Origin: Epiperipatus broadwayi
Lineage: Eukaryota; Onychophora; Udeonychophora; Euonychophora; Peripatidae
NCBI GenBank assembly: GCA_028023455.1
Contig: JAQFVV010000022.1
Span: 8,759,100 to 8,823,099, forward strand
DNA: 64,000 nt
Direction of reading: 5' to 3'
Shown: piece after piece, positions 1 through 11,700 of the stretch
Numbering within the stretch: the stretch's first letter is position 1
Layout: each line of letters opens with the position of its first letter
The notes under the pieces: model-generated
Told to the model about the DNA's origin: nothing
The model's input: the letters and a program-made list of their open reading frames with translations, nothing else
Databases searched by the model: none
Position numbers and translations under genes: made by a program

Positions 1-349
1 TGTTACTGATATTGGGATTGTCTAAGTGTTAACTGGTTTTTAATGATTACTTACAAACTCATTTAGCTTTGAGCATTATTACACTTATTATATATATATA
101 CATATTGCATTGCTGTTACAATATTATACATACATATAGCAGCTCCTCATAAATCAGTAGAACCATTCAAACTCCAAGAGAAGAAAAGTGGAAAAACAAC
201 TGCTCTAGAAATGAGTTTTGCAATCTGTATGCAAACCAATATTATAAATTACTAACATGGCTACATATAGAACATTTGATAATTTCCATTATTTTGTGAT
301 GCTGTCTTTTAATTTCTTCAATTGAAAACTTTTCTTCCTGAAATATTTC
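1..349. other. AT-rich DNA, no gene seen
   Basis: No coding region or recognisable element. Its last bases lead into the left direct repeat that flands the family D element starting near 371. Confidence 0.5.
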
Positions 350-370
350 ATCACTATGTCTAGTTATAAC

Positions 371-543
371 TGAAACACACAGGTTTATTATATACCTGTG
401 TTTATATATTTAATATATAGGGTAGATGAGTGTATCAGTGTTATGAGATAGTGTGGAGAGTGGTGGGTCATGTGAAAGTCTGTGCTCATCTATCCTATCT
501 ATTACATATATAAACACAGGTATATAATAAGCCTGTGTGTTTC
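371..543. repeat. Inverted repeat (hairpin) in family D element
   Basis: Arms 371-409 and 505-543 are complementary over 39 bp with one mismatch. A second short pairing (about 421-430 with 485-495) closes the loop further. The loop holds the first copy of the 67-bp direct repeat. Confidence 0.85.
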
Positions 544-814
544 AGTTATTACATAGTAAGAGATGTCTGCCCATCCCTTGTATTAAATGGATTATGTCCT
601 GTGTATGAGGGGTCAGATTGACTTTGGGTCAACATGGGTGTGACAAGAATCTCAGCCTTATGGTGGCCTTTGAGTGTTCATCATCAGATTTTCAATTGGA
701 TGGACAGTTGAAGAGTTGGAGTATAGAGTAGATTGAAGCCTGTCCATTAAAGTATGAGGATTGGCTATCTTAACATATATCTGAGCACTTATAGCATATA
801 TGTGTAGAGATGGT

Positions 815-869
815 AATCTGGACCAACTGATGATTGCTGGTTTAGCATGAAATACATATATTGGTGATT
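815..869 (+). ncRNA. Hammerhead ribozyme (family D, copy 1)
   Basis: Type I hammerhead read by eye. Core CTGATGA is at 827-833 and GAAA at 849-852. Stem II is TGC/GCA with a U-U opposition at its base. Stem III is ATA/TAT closed by a 2-nt loop. Predicted cleavage is after ATA, between 860 and 861. Stem I pairs CCAA (823-826) with TTGG (861-864), then after an internal loop AATC (815-818) with GATT (866-869). All conserved core bases are present. The very short stem III suggests cleavage as a dimer, as known for several animal hammerheads. The copy at 55625-55679 shows a compensatory change in the outer stem I. Activity is untested. Confidence 0.75.
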
Positions 870-990
870 ATTTATCTTTTCAATATATATGTGTTCAAGT
901 GTATCAGTGTTATGAGATAGTGTGGAGAGTGGTGGGTCATGTAAAAGTCTGTGCTCATCTACCCTATATATCACTATGTCTAGTTGTAAC

Positions 991-2381
991 TTTCCACCAT
1001 ATTATATTCTCTGCCAAATCTTCCCAAGGGAAATACTCACTATTGCACTTCTTTAGGAATATCTATAAGATAATCCTTATAACATAGATGAGATCTATCT
1101 CTTCCACAAAAATTATATTCAAGTTCATCAATAAACACCCTTTTAAGCAATCTTGTATTGTTTATTCATTTTACATGCCCAATCCAATGAAAGTGTGATT
1201 TATAGTGGTCTTTATGGAATGACATCCATCAAATTGAAGAACCTATTGATTGATTTTATAATTTTGCCATTGTATTTTTAAAATTTTAGGGAGAATTTTC
1301 AACAGAAACTTTTGCAATGTCTTTATAATTTGTTGGTAAGGTATCCAAATCTCACTTCCATACAATAAAATAAGTAAAATAAATTTATATGTAGCTTATC
1401 TGCAGTAATTATTTCCCTATAATGCACTATTCTACTTTTTAATTTGCTAAAAGCAACAATAGCATATTGGAATCTATGTTTCCATTTCAACATCTAAGTC
1501 ATTTTTCTATTTATAAAATTATCAATGTATTTAAACTGGTTTACATTCTTAAGTTAATAACTATCCAATTAAAATTTGCTGATGCTTTTTTTTTCTATTA
1601 TTGGCTGATAAAGTTCTTGAGTCTTTTGAACATTAATTAACAAACCAAAGTCTTTATAATTTGCATTCAAAACATTAAGAATATTTTGTAAATCAACTTT
1701 TCAATGGAAAAATATAGCATAATCAGTAGTGTACTATAAATCAATAATCCAAAAAGAAGTTCTAGCATTCATGAACACCAATTGTTTATAATATGTGCCA
1801 ACATTGAACTCCTTTTACACATATGTGCCAAAATAACATATTATTAAATCTACAACCTGTTTTTACTTCATTGCAACCTTTTCCAATGATATTAGAAAAA
1901 ATATAACACTGCCTCTACAAATACCTGAGATGTAATTAATATTGGGGTACCTCAAGTGATTGCTTTAATCACATTGCATCATACAGGCAGTTGTTACATT
2001 TTTTCAATAGTTTTGGGAAAAGTATTTTTTTAAAAAACAAACAATTGTAAATTTAATTTAATGATATGAAATATCTTTTCTTCCATTGCCAAGCCTTCTC
2101 ATTCTCATGAATTATAATTTAAACACTAATAGAATCATATTTACATAAGGCATGTGTTAATTATATTTTTGAAAGAGTGAAAAATCATGTACATTTAGTT
2201 AGTATGCCACTCTTAACCATGAATAAACTCATGTGAAAATTATAAATGTCACCAATTGTGTAAGATTTATTTACTATAAGAGCAGTTCTCTTCAATATAC
2301 TCTTAAGTTATCTACAGTAAGGATGCATAATTTATACACTGCTCTAATATTAGACCAATTTCTGGTTTTTATCTTCATCAG
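991..2381. other. AT-rich intergenic DNA
   Basis: No credible coding region, RNA gene or element seen. Confidence 0.5.
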
Positions 2382-2515
2382 TAAGAACTTAAAATTTTTT
2401 TTTTCTCATGTGCCATAGCATCGGCTGGGAAGTGAACCCGCTAACCTGGGACAACTGCTTGTAAGGCAGCCATCCCTACCTCCAACCACCAATGTTGACT
2501 AAGAACTTAAAATTT
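2382..2515 (-). mobile_element. tRNA-derived SINE, copy 1
   Basis: SINE body 2398-2499 flanked by perfect 16-bp duplications TAAGAACTTAAAATTT (2382-2397 and 2500-2515). On the minus strand it is a tRNA-like sequence with Pol III box A and box B, followed by a short ATGCTATGGCACATGAG-like end and an A-rich tail (poly-T at the left on the plus strand). This copy is diverged in the acceptor and D-arm region. Eight members of the family occur in the window. Confidence 0.85.
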
Positions 2516-3302
2516 AAAGCTGAAACTAATGTATTTATACACCTAGCATATAGCACTTAATTTTTATACTATTTAACTTATATTCTGAAATTTAAAAAAA
2601 AAACTTCAGGGTTTGAAGTTATCTAGATATAACACAAAATGAGTTACTAAAATATATGACTTGGTATCAGATATTTATAATTATACATACAAATTGACAT
2701 GACTTTTTAAAAACTTAATATTTTTAAATTTCAGATTATTAGGTTGACTAATATAAAGCAGTAAAATATGGCTGTTTATAGCATAATTGCGTTAGATCCA
2801 GATTTGAATACTATGATTGATACCATCTGTTGTTCATTGATTAATAAAACTTACAGAAAATGACTCTAGATTAAATGAATAGAATTTCTCTGGAAAGCAT
2901 AAGTGTAATGCTAAACATTAGTGATATTGACATTGGTATTAGTTCTAATTAATTACCTAATATGTAAATATTTAGTATTCTACAGCCAAATTATTCTAAT
3001 CTACTTAATCTAAACATATTTATACAAGCAAGAATGAAATTTAATTGATTTCTCTTTTTAAAACCTTATAAATTGTATTATTAATTAATGTACATTTTAT
3101 AATTAAATTAAATGTACATCAAAACTAATTATTAAACTAATTTATAAGTATACAAACACTAAAGCATCCTTGCATAAATATGAAGTTAAATAGATTCTTT
3201 AGTGTTCTGTATTATATATTTATAAATTTAAATCATTGAGTATATCCAACTTAGTGGTTGTGATTATATTATATTATTATAAAGTCATGGCTTCATTATA
3301 TT
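2516..3302. other. AT-rich intergenic DNA
   Basis: Nothing recognisable beyond short A/T tracts. Confidence 0.5.
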
Positions 3303-3455
3303 AGACATATGAAGTAAATGAATAGTAAAAGTCTTCTTATTGGTCATGGAAAGTAAATAAATACTAAAAGCCTTTCTATTGGATATGTGAAATAAATAAA
3401 TAGTAAAAACCTTCCTATTGGAGATGTGAAGTAAATGAATAATAAAAGCATGCCT
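3303..3455. repeat. 39-bp minisatellite, about 3.7 units
   Basis: Units share a GTGAAGTAAATGAATA-like part and a CCTATTGG-like part. The ATTGG landmark recurs at about 3339, 3378 and 3417, giving a 39-bp period. 39 is a multiple of three, so a short repetitive open frame on the minus strand is an artefact of the array. Confidence 0.8.
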
Positions 3456-5699
3456 TCCTAAATAAATGGTTTTATCATAATTTGAACACAATTTTCATGG
3501 GCAAGACAGGCTCATTTATTATAAAGATAATTTGAGATAACATTCTAAAGAGATGTAATTTTGATTACTTTTATTGTGGAAGGGAATAAAAGATAACGGA
3601 GAAATATAATTAAGAAAGATATTAAAGACTTTCATAAAGAAAAAACAAACAGAAAATGTTAAAAGACATCATTACCATTTGCAAAATAATTAGAAATGAG
3701 TACTTTCATGATTCTTTCCTATAAAATATAAATGGTCATGCTCATAGATGTTATTTAGCTATTTACGTATATTAATTAATACAATGTGTAAGATTTATCA
3801 TAATAAAAAGTTAATAAGTTTCAGTCTATGTTTTGAGAAAAATTTTATGCTATATTGATAGAAATAATGCAATTATATATAGAGCTATGTTCTTTTTTTA
3901 TTTTTTATTTAAATCTTACATATTTATATCTTTAATTAGATATAAAATAAAGATTTTATATAATTGTATGTTGAAAAAAAAATATTGGCCAGTTTTTTAC
4001 TCACTTTTAAGAAATATTATTTACATCAATGTTCTAGTTTTTTTTCTTTAAATTTAATTTACAAAATAATTAAATCTTGATTAACCTATCAACTATTAAA
4101 GCAAAAACATATAATAATTGTCTATTAAATTTGTATTTTAAAATAAATTTTGGTAAAGTAAATGTTCAAATAAAACTTTTTTTCAAAATATTAAAAACCA
4201 ATTTTCAATTAGTAAAAAATAATAAAGAAAGTGTAAATTTTTTTTGTCAATGGGCAATTTATTTTTAACACCAATAAATTTTCAAACTTCTATTAAAAAG
4301 CTGTTACATTCAAGTAAAATCTAAATGTAAACATCAATACTTATTAAGAAACAAGTATTTAATTATTTACAAAAAATAATAAATGAGTGAATAAAAATAT
4401 ACATAAATTTATATATTTTTTTGTAAATATAGTTTTATCAAAAGTCTATACCGTGCAAATACACGAGTGGCTTCCTTCTCAATTAATATTCAGTAATCTC
4501 TTGAATTTATTCACCAATAGATACTGTCATCTAGGTGATACAGTCAAAATTACAATATTAAACAGCTAATTTCTCAAGTCACTCATAGTCTTTTTTAATT
4601 CAAGTTTAACAAATGCAATGGAAAAATAATTCAGAACCTATGCAATTTAGCATTGTATAAGATGGAAAGGTTAAGACATTATCTGAGCCTAGAATTTGTT
4701 TATTTGTAGAACTCTTAGTGAGAGTCAAAAGTTTTTTTTTTTTATATTTTAAATTTTTTTTTGATTCTTAATCTTGTTAAATTAATTTCAAATTCATTGG
4801 TTATTTTTTGCTAACAGATTCTGCTGGTAACTTCTTGAGCTACAGTATATATACCACTGTATTTGCTTAATTGAAATATAACTACTGAGTGTCCATGCTT
4901 ATAAGAATGAACCTAATGTAGTTTTCCATGCTGAATAGTGCTAAAAAATATAAGTAATAAAAGTTAAAAAAGAAACCCTTTAAATCTCTTATTGACTGAT
5001 TCATTCAAAGAGTAGTATTGGTTAAGATCAGCACAATAGGAGAATAAAAATTGATAATATGTTAATAATATGCTAATTGCAATGTAAAAACTATCATGAA
5101 ATTGTTGCTTTGTACATTCCAGAATTTTATTTTTGAAGTATAAAAATCAATATATTATTTGTATAAGATTAATTAACCACTACCTAATCAGTAGAGTTGT
5201 TTGTATATAATAAGAACTTTTAATTAACCTATGAAAATGGCTTTGTCAGTTTCCACAGAAAAACAATACAAGAGAAGTCATTATTATTTAGGCTTTCCAA
5301 TTGTTGATTGGTAAGAGTTTGAATATTCCTCCATCTTTATTTTACCCTCTAGTTAAAAGTGGCTAGAATGATTAGTTGACTTAGCTATGGACCAGCTGAC
5401 TGAAAGAGAAATATTAAGTTTTGTTAAAAACCCCAAAATATTTTCCATTTCATTGCACCCAGATTTAAATTCTTCAAGTTATGTGTATTGCAGAAGCAGT
5501 GTTATGATTATATCAATTGTGACCTTCAGGTTTCCATATCCCCACCAAAAAGCAACACAAAACCAGAGGCATAGAATCAAAAGTGAATACCAAAACAGGC
5601 AGGATCTATAATAAAATATGGATTTTTATCAGAGAATGAGTCCTCTTATGAACAAAATATATTATAACAGATAAAAACAATAAACATATAAAGTTCTTA
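3456..5699. other. AT-rich intergenic DNA
   Basis: Long T and A tracts; short open frames at 3833-4569 are low-complexity and look non-coding. About 5340-5520 resembles 11930-12130 in layout (both contain GACTTAG-TATGG and a diverged GATTTGAACTC-like, box B-like stretch), possibly an old diverged SINE; too weak to delimit. Confidence 0.4.
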
Positions 5700-5815
5700 T
5701 TTTATTTAAATATCGGGTATTTATTTAAGCCAAATCTCAGGTTCTTACCTTATCTAAATAGTGGGTTCTTATTTTACCCATATCTCAGAGTTTTATTCTT
5801 ATTTAAATATAATAA
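5700..5815. repeat. Imperfect short tandem repeats
   Basis: About four diverged units built on a GTTCTTATTTTA...AAATCTCAG theme, with spacing of roughly 25-35 bp. No further structure seen. Confidence 0.5.
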
Positions 5816-7729
5816 ATAATTACTTTGCTTAACAGTCAAATACAAACAAAAATAATAACTTAGGTTCATATACATACAACACTCTTTTCTTTTTATAATT
5901 CATAAACTTATATTTCATTTTTAAAATAAATGAGTAGGTGAAAATATGTGTATTCAAGTATCTGAGTACTTTAAATAACCTTTGGATAGCAATAAAAAAT
6001 AATCTCAAAATATTTAATATTCTTCTCTTATAAATAATCATGTTTATATAAATTGAATAAATAATTTTATTGTGACTCTTGAAATGTACTCTCATGTACA
6101 ATAATGTTTAATATAACTTTATTAATCGGATTTTCTGGATAAATTGGTGTGGTGATGACAATTAAAACAAAATGACATAAATTTAATAATATAATTTAAT
6201 AAAACAATAACCATTAGAGATACTAATACTAATTACTGCTGACATAAGCATTTATACACTCTAAATCAAAATATATCCCTCAAGTAAATTCTTGACAAAT
6301 AACAATTAAATTTACATTCCATTTAAGAAATTCTTTTATTTGAAGAGCAAACCAACCAACATTTATGCACACAGAATAGCAAACATATCACTTTATATAG
6401 GCAACTAAATGATGATAATTCAAATTATAAAACTAGCTATATTTAAAATCAGTGCATAAATAATTCCTATGGTACTGAAAACATAATTGAATAATTCGTA
6501 TAGGTTTTACCTGTTTATGCATATATGAATGAAACTATCAATGAATTAATATACCTGAAAATAACTTGAAATATAGTTAAACAATTTCATATGTGTGCAT
6601 GCCTTAAATGCGTTTATATAAAAATACACACTAATAAAGTTAGAAGGCAAATGGATGGTAATAAATAAATTGGCACTTGATTTACATGGCCTGCAAGTGT
6701 CAAAGAAGCTGCAATTTCTACTCTGAAGAGGTTTAATAAAATTCAAAGGAATAGAAACCATCAACATAATTTCCACAATTGATACTTCACAATGGGTAGA
6801 ATACCAATATATGAAAAAATAAGGCATGGATTATAAATAATACATGGAAATTTAACCCACACTTATTCACCGATACACATAATCCCACATACTTTTACTA
6901 AACAAATATGCAAAACAATATAAAAATAATTGCACAGCAATATCATAAAATAGAGATTTAAAACTACATCTATTCACACACTGACTTCAAATAACTCATT
7001 TCTACACAAAGCATAGCATAACTGTTTTACCTTATGCATATTAACACACTTTAATAATACTGGAATATAAATTCTGAGAATTCTTAAAATTTTGTAACTA
7101 GAACTCTTTTTACCTGAAAATTTATATCTACCAATTTCCAATCTAAAACATATATTATCAAAAATATATGCAATACAATACAAAGCATAATAATAAATTA
7201 ATAATACATATGCAATAATTATAATAAAATAATAATAATAATAGTAATACCAATAATTCTGTGCTTCTATGCTTGTTAGAGAAGTTTCATTTGTTAATGT
7301 TTAATTCTTAAAACACATACTTATATTATTCTATTCCAATGAAGTCTAACAGTTTATGAATCCTTTCATTTAAATAAAACAAAAATAACTCTAAATGTAA
7401 AAGTGTGATCATTCTTCATAAAGATAAAATGTTGTATGGTTTTATTAACACACAAGTTATAAATGAATAAATAAATAAGAGAAGGAATTTCTTGAAATAT
7501 TGTCCACATTTAAATTTGTAAAATGAAAATGAGTGAAGAACACAGGCAAATTTATTAAATAAACAGGTAAGAGTGGTATTTCAACAACAAAAGTTTATAA
7601 AGTAGATTAGCAGGATTAATAAATGATGCAAATTTCAAATTATTTCTTCTGCATAATAATAAACATATTTTAAATAGATAAATCAATGGATTTCAAAATA
7701 GTATTTTATTTATATTAGATGAAATACAA
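5816..7729. other. AT-rich intergenic DNA
   Basis: No credible gene. Short minus-strand open frames at 5829-7183 have biased, low-complexity composition and no recognisable domain. Confidence 0.5.
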
Positions 7730-7985
7730 TTATATAACATGTTAAACAAAGCAAAACTCTCCATACAGTAGTGCCACCCTGTACCAACCAGAGTAATCAG
7801 TTGTGCATAAAATCCCTATCTAATGCCTACTCATCCAATATCCCCAGACTAGTTTCTGGCATCGATTGATTACTCTGGTTGGCACAGGGTAGCACTACTG
7901 TATGGAGAGTTTTGCCTTCTTTGTGAACAATTATGTGATAGTATAAAAGATGGTGATCATGTGATGCTTAATGGTTATATAACAT
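7730..7985 (+). mobile_element. Family A hairpin element, copy 1
   Basis: Element 7741-7974 flanked by 11-bp duplications TTATATAACAT (7730-7740, 7975-7985). The arms are inverted copies of GCAAAACTCTCCATACAGTAG plus the following CAACCAGAGTAATCA region. The centre is deleted, so the hammerhead core is lost; only the stem III/cleavage part, read as GAAACTAGTCTGGGGA on the minus strand, survives near 7844-7860. The right end has the asymmetric tail typical of this family (GATGGTGATCATGTGATG near 7950). Confidence 0.85.
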
Positions 7986-10199
7986 CTTCTTTAAAGCAAT
8001 GAAAAGACAACCATGAATAATATTATCTTTTATCTTAAATAAACAAAGATTTCTAAAATGATTATGTTCCATTTCCTTCTTTGGTTTTATAATAATTTTG
8101 AAATAATTTATAGCTTTAATTTTAATAACTGTAGCTATAATAATTCTAAAGACAGTTTCTTGTAGTAATAATGTTTCAACAATTAATGCTTTAAAACATT
8201 TTATAATTGTCTGCAAAAAATAGCTTCTTTTAAAATAATGCAATTAGTAAAACATAAGAGTAATAATATTAGTCTTTGAAATTAACTTATATAACTTTTA
8301 ACACTTTGAAGAATGAAATGTTAATAAACTAGCTTTTTAAAATAAAGACCAGAATTAGCTAAAAGTTCATAGAAACAGTAAAACAAACATATGTATCACC
8401 TCTCCAGCATAGTGATCTATTGTAGTATTTGCTCATTGTTATGACACTTTGGAGACTTTTCCATAACAATAAAGACTGTAAGTTTCAAATGAAATATATT
8501 GTTCATTGGAAGTAAGAGCATGCATGATCTGAATTAATTTTGCTTAAATGACTTTTAAAGTGTTAACAATGCATTATTAAAATAAAAATAATAACCTTAA
8601 TTAAAACTGATCTCTTTAAAAGAGAAGTTAACATTAGAATAGTTATATATTTTCTGATTTTTTTTCTTTTTAAATGTGTGTGTGCTTGTTTAAAATATAG
8701 CAAAGTCTATCATGAGATCTTACTAAATAAAGCAGCACTTAATATTGGGGCATAGTTTTAAAATTAACTAATACAACATGATTTTTTACAAATCAAGATA
8801 TCCAAAATTAGATTTAATCTTGAGATATCTAGACATTAATTAAAACAAATAAAATATAATTTTATTTTAATTACTAACCATACTTATTTTTTTATTTAAA
8901 GCAAATACATTTTATTTTACTTAAGAATTCTCAAAGAATTATGATTAAATCATTATAATATTTAAATATACTTATTCCATGAAATATATGACTTTCAAAA
9001 ATAATACATAGAGATAATTTATTTCAGATTTCCTTCTTTCAATACCCATGCCCATACACACATACCAGAAGTAATTTATAAATTATGGAATTTATTACAA
9101 GCTAATCATTACTATATTAATAATCTTTTTTTAAAAGACAACAAAATTTTTCTTTAATGTTATACATTTCAAACTAATTTTATTTAAGCTTAATCCTACA
9201 AACTATACCTTTAAATAACTATCACTGAATAATTTAATCTTTTAGCAATTAGCATCTAAATACATTTTAACATACATAATTTATTAATATAATTTAAAAT
9301 GCATAATAAAGATTTTATATAACTTAAAATAGTAAAGCTTATTTAACAAAAGAGTTATCTTGATTTAAGTTAATAAAAAAAATTAAAGTACTATATTGAA
9401 TGTTTAATTCTGTCTGGACCAAATATATCATTGCAATTTATGCATATTGATTGTTTTCTGAATTGTCTCTTGCACCCAGGATACTTATAACTTGAAACCA
9501 TTATTTTGAATTAAGGTGTTAAAAAGATTTCCAGTAAAAAAGATAGATATTGGTTGGTGTAGAAATCTTCATCTGCTCACACTTGAGTTACTCACTACTT
9601 AAATTTTGATGCCAAAAATGAAAAGAAAAATGTTTAATTAAGTGTGAATTTAAAAAGTAAGGTGATGGTTAATATAGTTTATGGATGAATTAATTAAAAA
9701 TATAGTTGCAGACCTGATGGTCAGATCTATCTAGTTGTAAAATGAGATTAATTTGATTTCAACAATTTTAGATTGTTTACATTTTTAAGCTGTTGTAATA
9801 AGTAGCAGAATAAAAAAATTGGTCACTGAAGGAATAAATACAAAGACAGTGCTTTCTATTAGAGGAAAGCCAATCAAATAAAAATAGTAGTTTAGTATTT
9901 TATAAGCTATGACATTATTCTTAACATGTTTTCTGTTGGTAAGATTTCATCGAATATTAGATGATCGATGTCATGGCAACAAAGACACTGTCATGACTAA
10001 TCCATGAGAATGGCAATTTTTTGATAGTGGTGACCCGTGAGATTAAAAAAGTCACGAGACCTATGTGAAATTTTGTCATTTCTCTGTCTTTTGTGGTTTT
10101 GCTATTGGCATGAGCACAGTAACTTTTTTGATCATATTGAGAAAATTTTCATATATTTCATATTTAATATTGACATTATATTACTATATAGAGTGAATT
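7986..10199. other. AT-rich intergenic DNA
   Basis: No gene seen. Around 9950-10090 there is a less AT-rich patch with small local inverted motifs (GTCATGGC, GTCATGAC, GTCACGAG) that I could not assign to any element. Confidence 0.45.
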
Positions 10200-10800
10200 T
10201 TTAACTGCCAATTTGATGATATTATAGTACTTTTCCACTGCCGCTATTTGTAAGTAATTTTATTTTGTTTCTTAATAATTAAATACAGTACTTTTTTAAG
10301 ACATTTTTATACATCACCATTACAGGTCATTTTTTATTTTGTAGTGAGGTTTGTGGCATTATTTTTAAAAAAATTGTATGCATTTCCATATATATTTAAT
10401 GCTTTCTTCTTTTACATTTTACTTATAAATTATCCTTATTTTCACTACAAAAAAAAATTATAATTTTATATAGTAGCTTTTAAGATGTTTTTTATGTCAC
10501 CATTTTCACTGTATGACAGGTTATTATAAAAAAATGTACGCATTTTCCTTATAAATTATTCTTATTTTCACTAAAAAAAACATTTCATAATTTTATATAC
10601 TACCTTTTAAGAGGTTTTTAGGTTATTTTTTATTTTGCTTCTTTTGGTTCATTGTCTTCTTTTCCATTTCCCTTATAAATTATTCTTATTTTCAGTAAAA
10701 AAGAGTACACTTTTAATTTCCTAATTTTATATAGTACATTTTAATCAAGATGTTTTTTATGTCTGCCATTTCCACTGTATGACAGATTCGCACTATATTG
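10200..10800. repeat. Diverged tandem repeats, ~130-150 bp units
   Basis: Three to four diverged units carry CTTATAAATTATTCTTATTTTC, a TAATTTTATATAGTA block, AAGATGTTTTTTATGTC and CACTGTATGACAGGTT-like pieces in the same order. Units are heavily diverged and contain indels. Confidence 0.65.
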
Positions 10801-10825
10801 GGAAGAGTGTTTTCTATTGTCTATT

Positions 10826-11460
10826 TAATTTTAAAATTAAAAATATTTTTTATAAATTTTTCTGCAATTATTTTGTAGTCAATTTGAGTTTACAATAATT
10901 TTAGTAAATTACTATTAATTTATATATTTTTTTGTTGCATATAATTTCTTTTTTTTTTTTGAGGAACGACAAAGATGGCACCATTCAGCATTTTTCTTGC
11001 TATGAGATGGCTTCTTGAGTATTTCTGTTGCTATGAGATGACTTCTTTAGTATTATTCTTGCTATGAGATGGCGCCATTTGACATTTTTCATGCTGTGAG
11101 ATGGATTCTTTAGTATTATTTTTGCTATGTTTACTGGATGTCTTCTTTAGTATTATTCTTGCTATGAGATGTCTTCTTTAGTATTATTCTTGCTATGTCT
11201 ACCGGATGTCTTCTTTAGTATTATTCTTGCTATGAGACATCTTCTTTAGTATTATTCTTGCTATGAGATGTCTTCTTTAGTATTATTCTTGCTATGTCTA
11301 CCAGATATCTTCTTTAGTATTTTTCTTGCTATATAATTTTAAAATTACAAATATTTTTTATAAATTCTCCTGCAATTATTTCAAATTTACAGTAATTTTT
11401 ATATATTTTTTTGGTGCTTGTAACTTTTTTTCCCCCACAGGAATGACAAATATGACACCC
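10826..11460. repeat. Duplicated block with 30-bp minisatellite
   Basis: A block starting AATTTTAAAATTAAAAATAT (about 10826-10985, ending GACAAAGATGGCACC) recurs at 11334-11460 (ending GACAAATATGACACC). Between them lies a minisatellite (about 10984-11340) with units like CTTCTTTAGTATTATTCTTG plus CTATGAGATG, some units having GTCTACCGGATGT instead. The array is therefore bounded by direct copies of its own flanking sequence. Confidence 0.8.
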
Positions 11461-11474
11461 TCTGATGTGTCTAC

Positions 11475-11700
11475 CGGATGGCTTCTTTACTATTTTTTTT
11501 GCTATGACGTATTATCCCAAAGATGTACTACTATAATCTTTCAATCTTTAATGTAATGCCTCCACATGATCTGCAGACAAATTTTAGTGATTAACTTTGT
11601 CTGCAAATCACTAGGAGACATTATCTTAAAGATTGGAAGATTAGAGTAGTACGTCTTCGGGGTAATACCTCGTAGCAAGGAAAATACTGAAGTACCCTAA
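11475..11700. repeat. Long imperfect hairpin
   Basis: The left arm (about 11475-11565: GACGTATTATCCC, AAGATGTACTACTATAATCT, TTTCAATCTTTAATGTAATG) is complementary to the right arm (about 11610-11700: GACATTATCTTAAAGATTGG, AGATTAGAGTAGTACGTC, GGGGTAATACCTCGTAGCAA). The outer part of the arm is the minisatellite motif, so the hairpin grew from, or seeded, the neighbouring array. Confidence 0.8.

Larger units (their letters stand above)
371..969 (+). mobile_element. Family D retroposon with hammerhead
   Basis: A 599-bp insertion between direct repeats, with no open reading frame. It contains two near-identical direct repeats of about 67 bp (431-499 and 900-966; two differences seen), 469 bp apart, so it looks like one full monomer plus part of a second. 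A hammerhead-ribozyme fold (815-869) lies just upstream of the second repeat. The first repeat sits in the loop of a long hairpin whose arms are 371-409 and 505-543 (39 bp, one mismatch). Flanking repeats with a hammerhead and no ORF resemble retrozymes and the pseudo-LTRs of Penelope-like elements; the assignment is inference. A related copy lies near 55370-55790, and a 144-bp array at 61747-62193 shares the sequence following the cleavage site. Confidence 0.7.
350..990. repeat. Direct repeats flanking family D element
   Basis: A 21-base sequence at 350-370 recurs at 970-990 with one mismatch (it contains CACTATGTCTAGTT). I read these as target-site duplications bounding an insertion at 371-969. 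The length is at the upper end for retroposons, but near identity at exactly the two ends of the repeated material is hard to explain otherwise. Confidence 0.7.

Noticed and set aside
660-695. CTGATGATGAACACTC on the minus strand in family D
   Set aside because: No GAAA and no stem II; the other family D copy has changed the box to CTTATGA.
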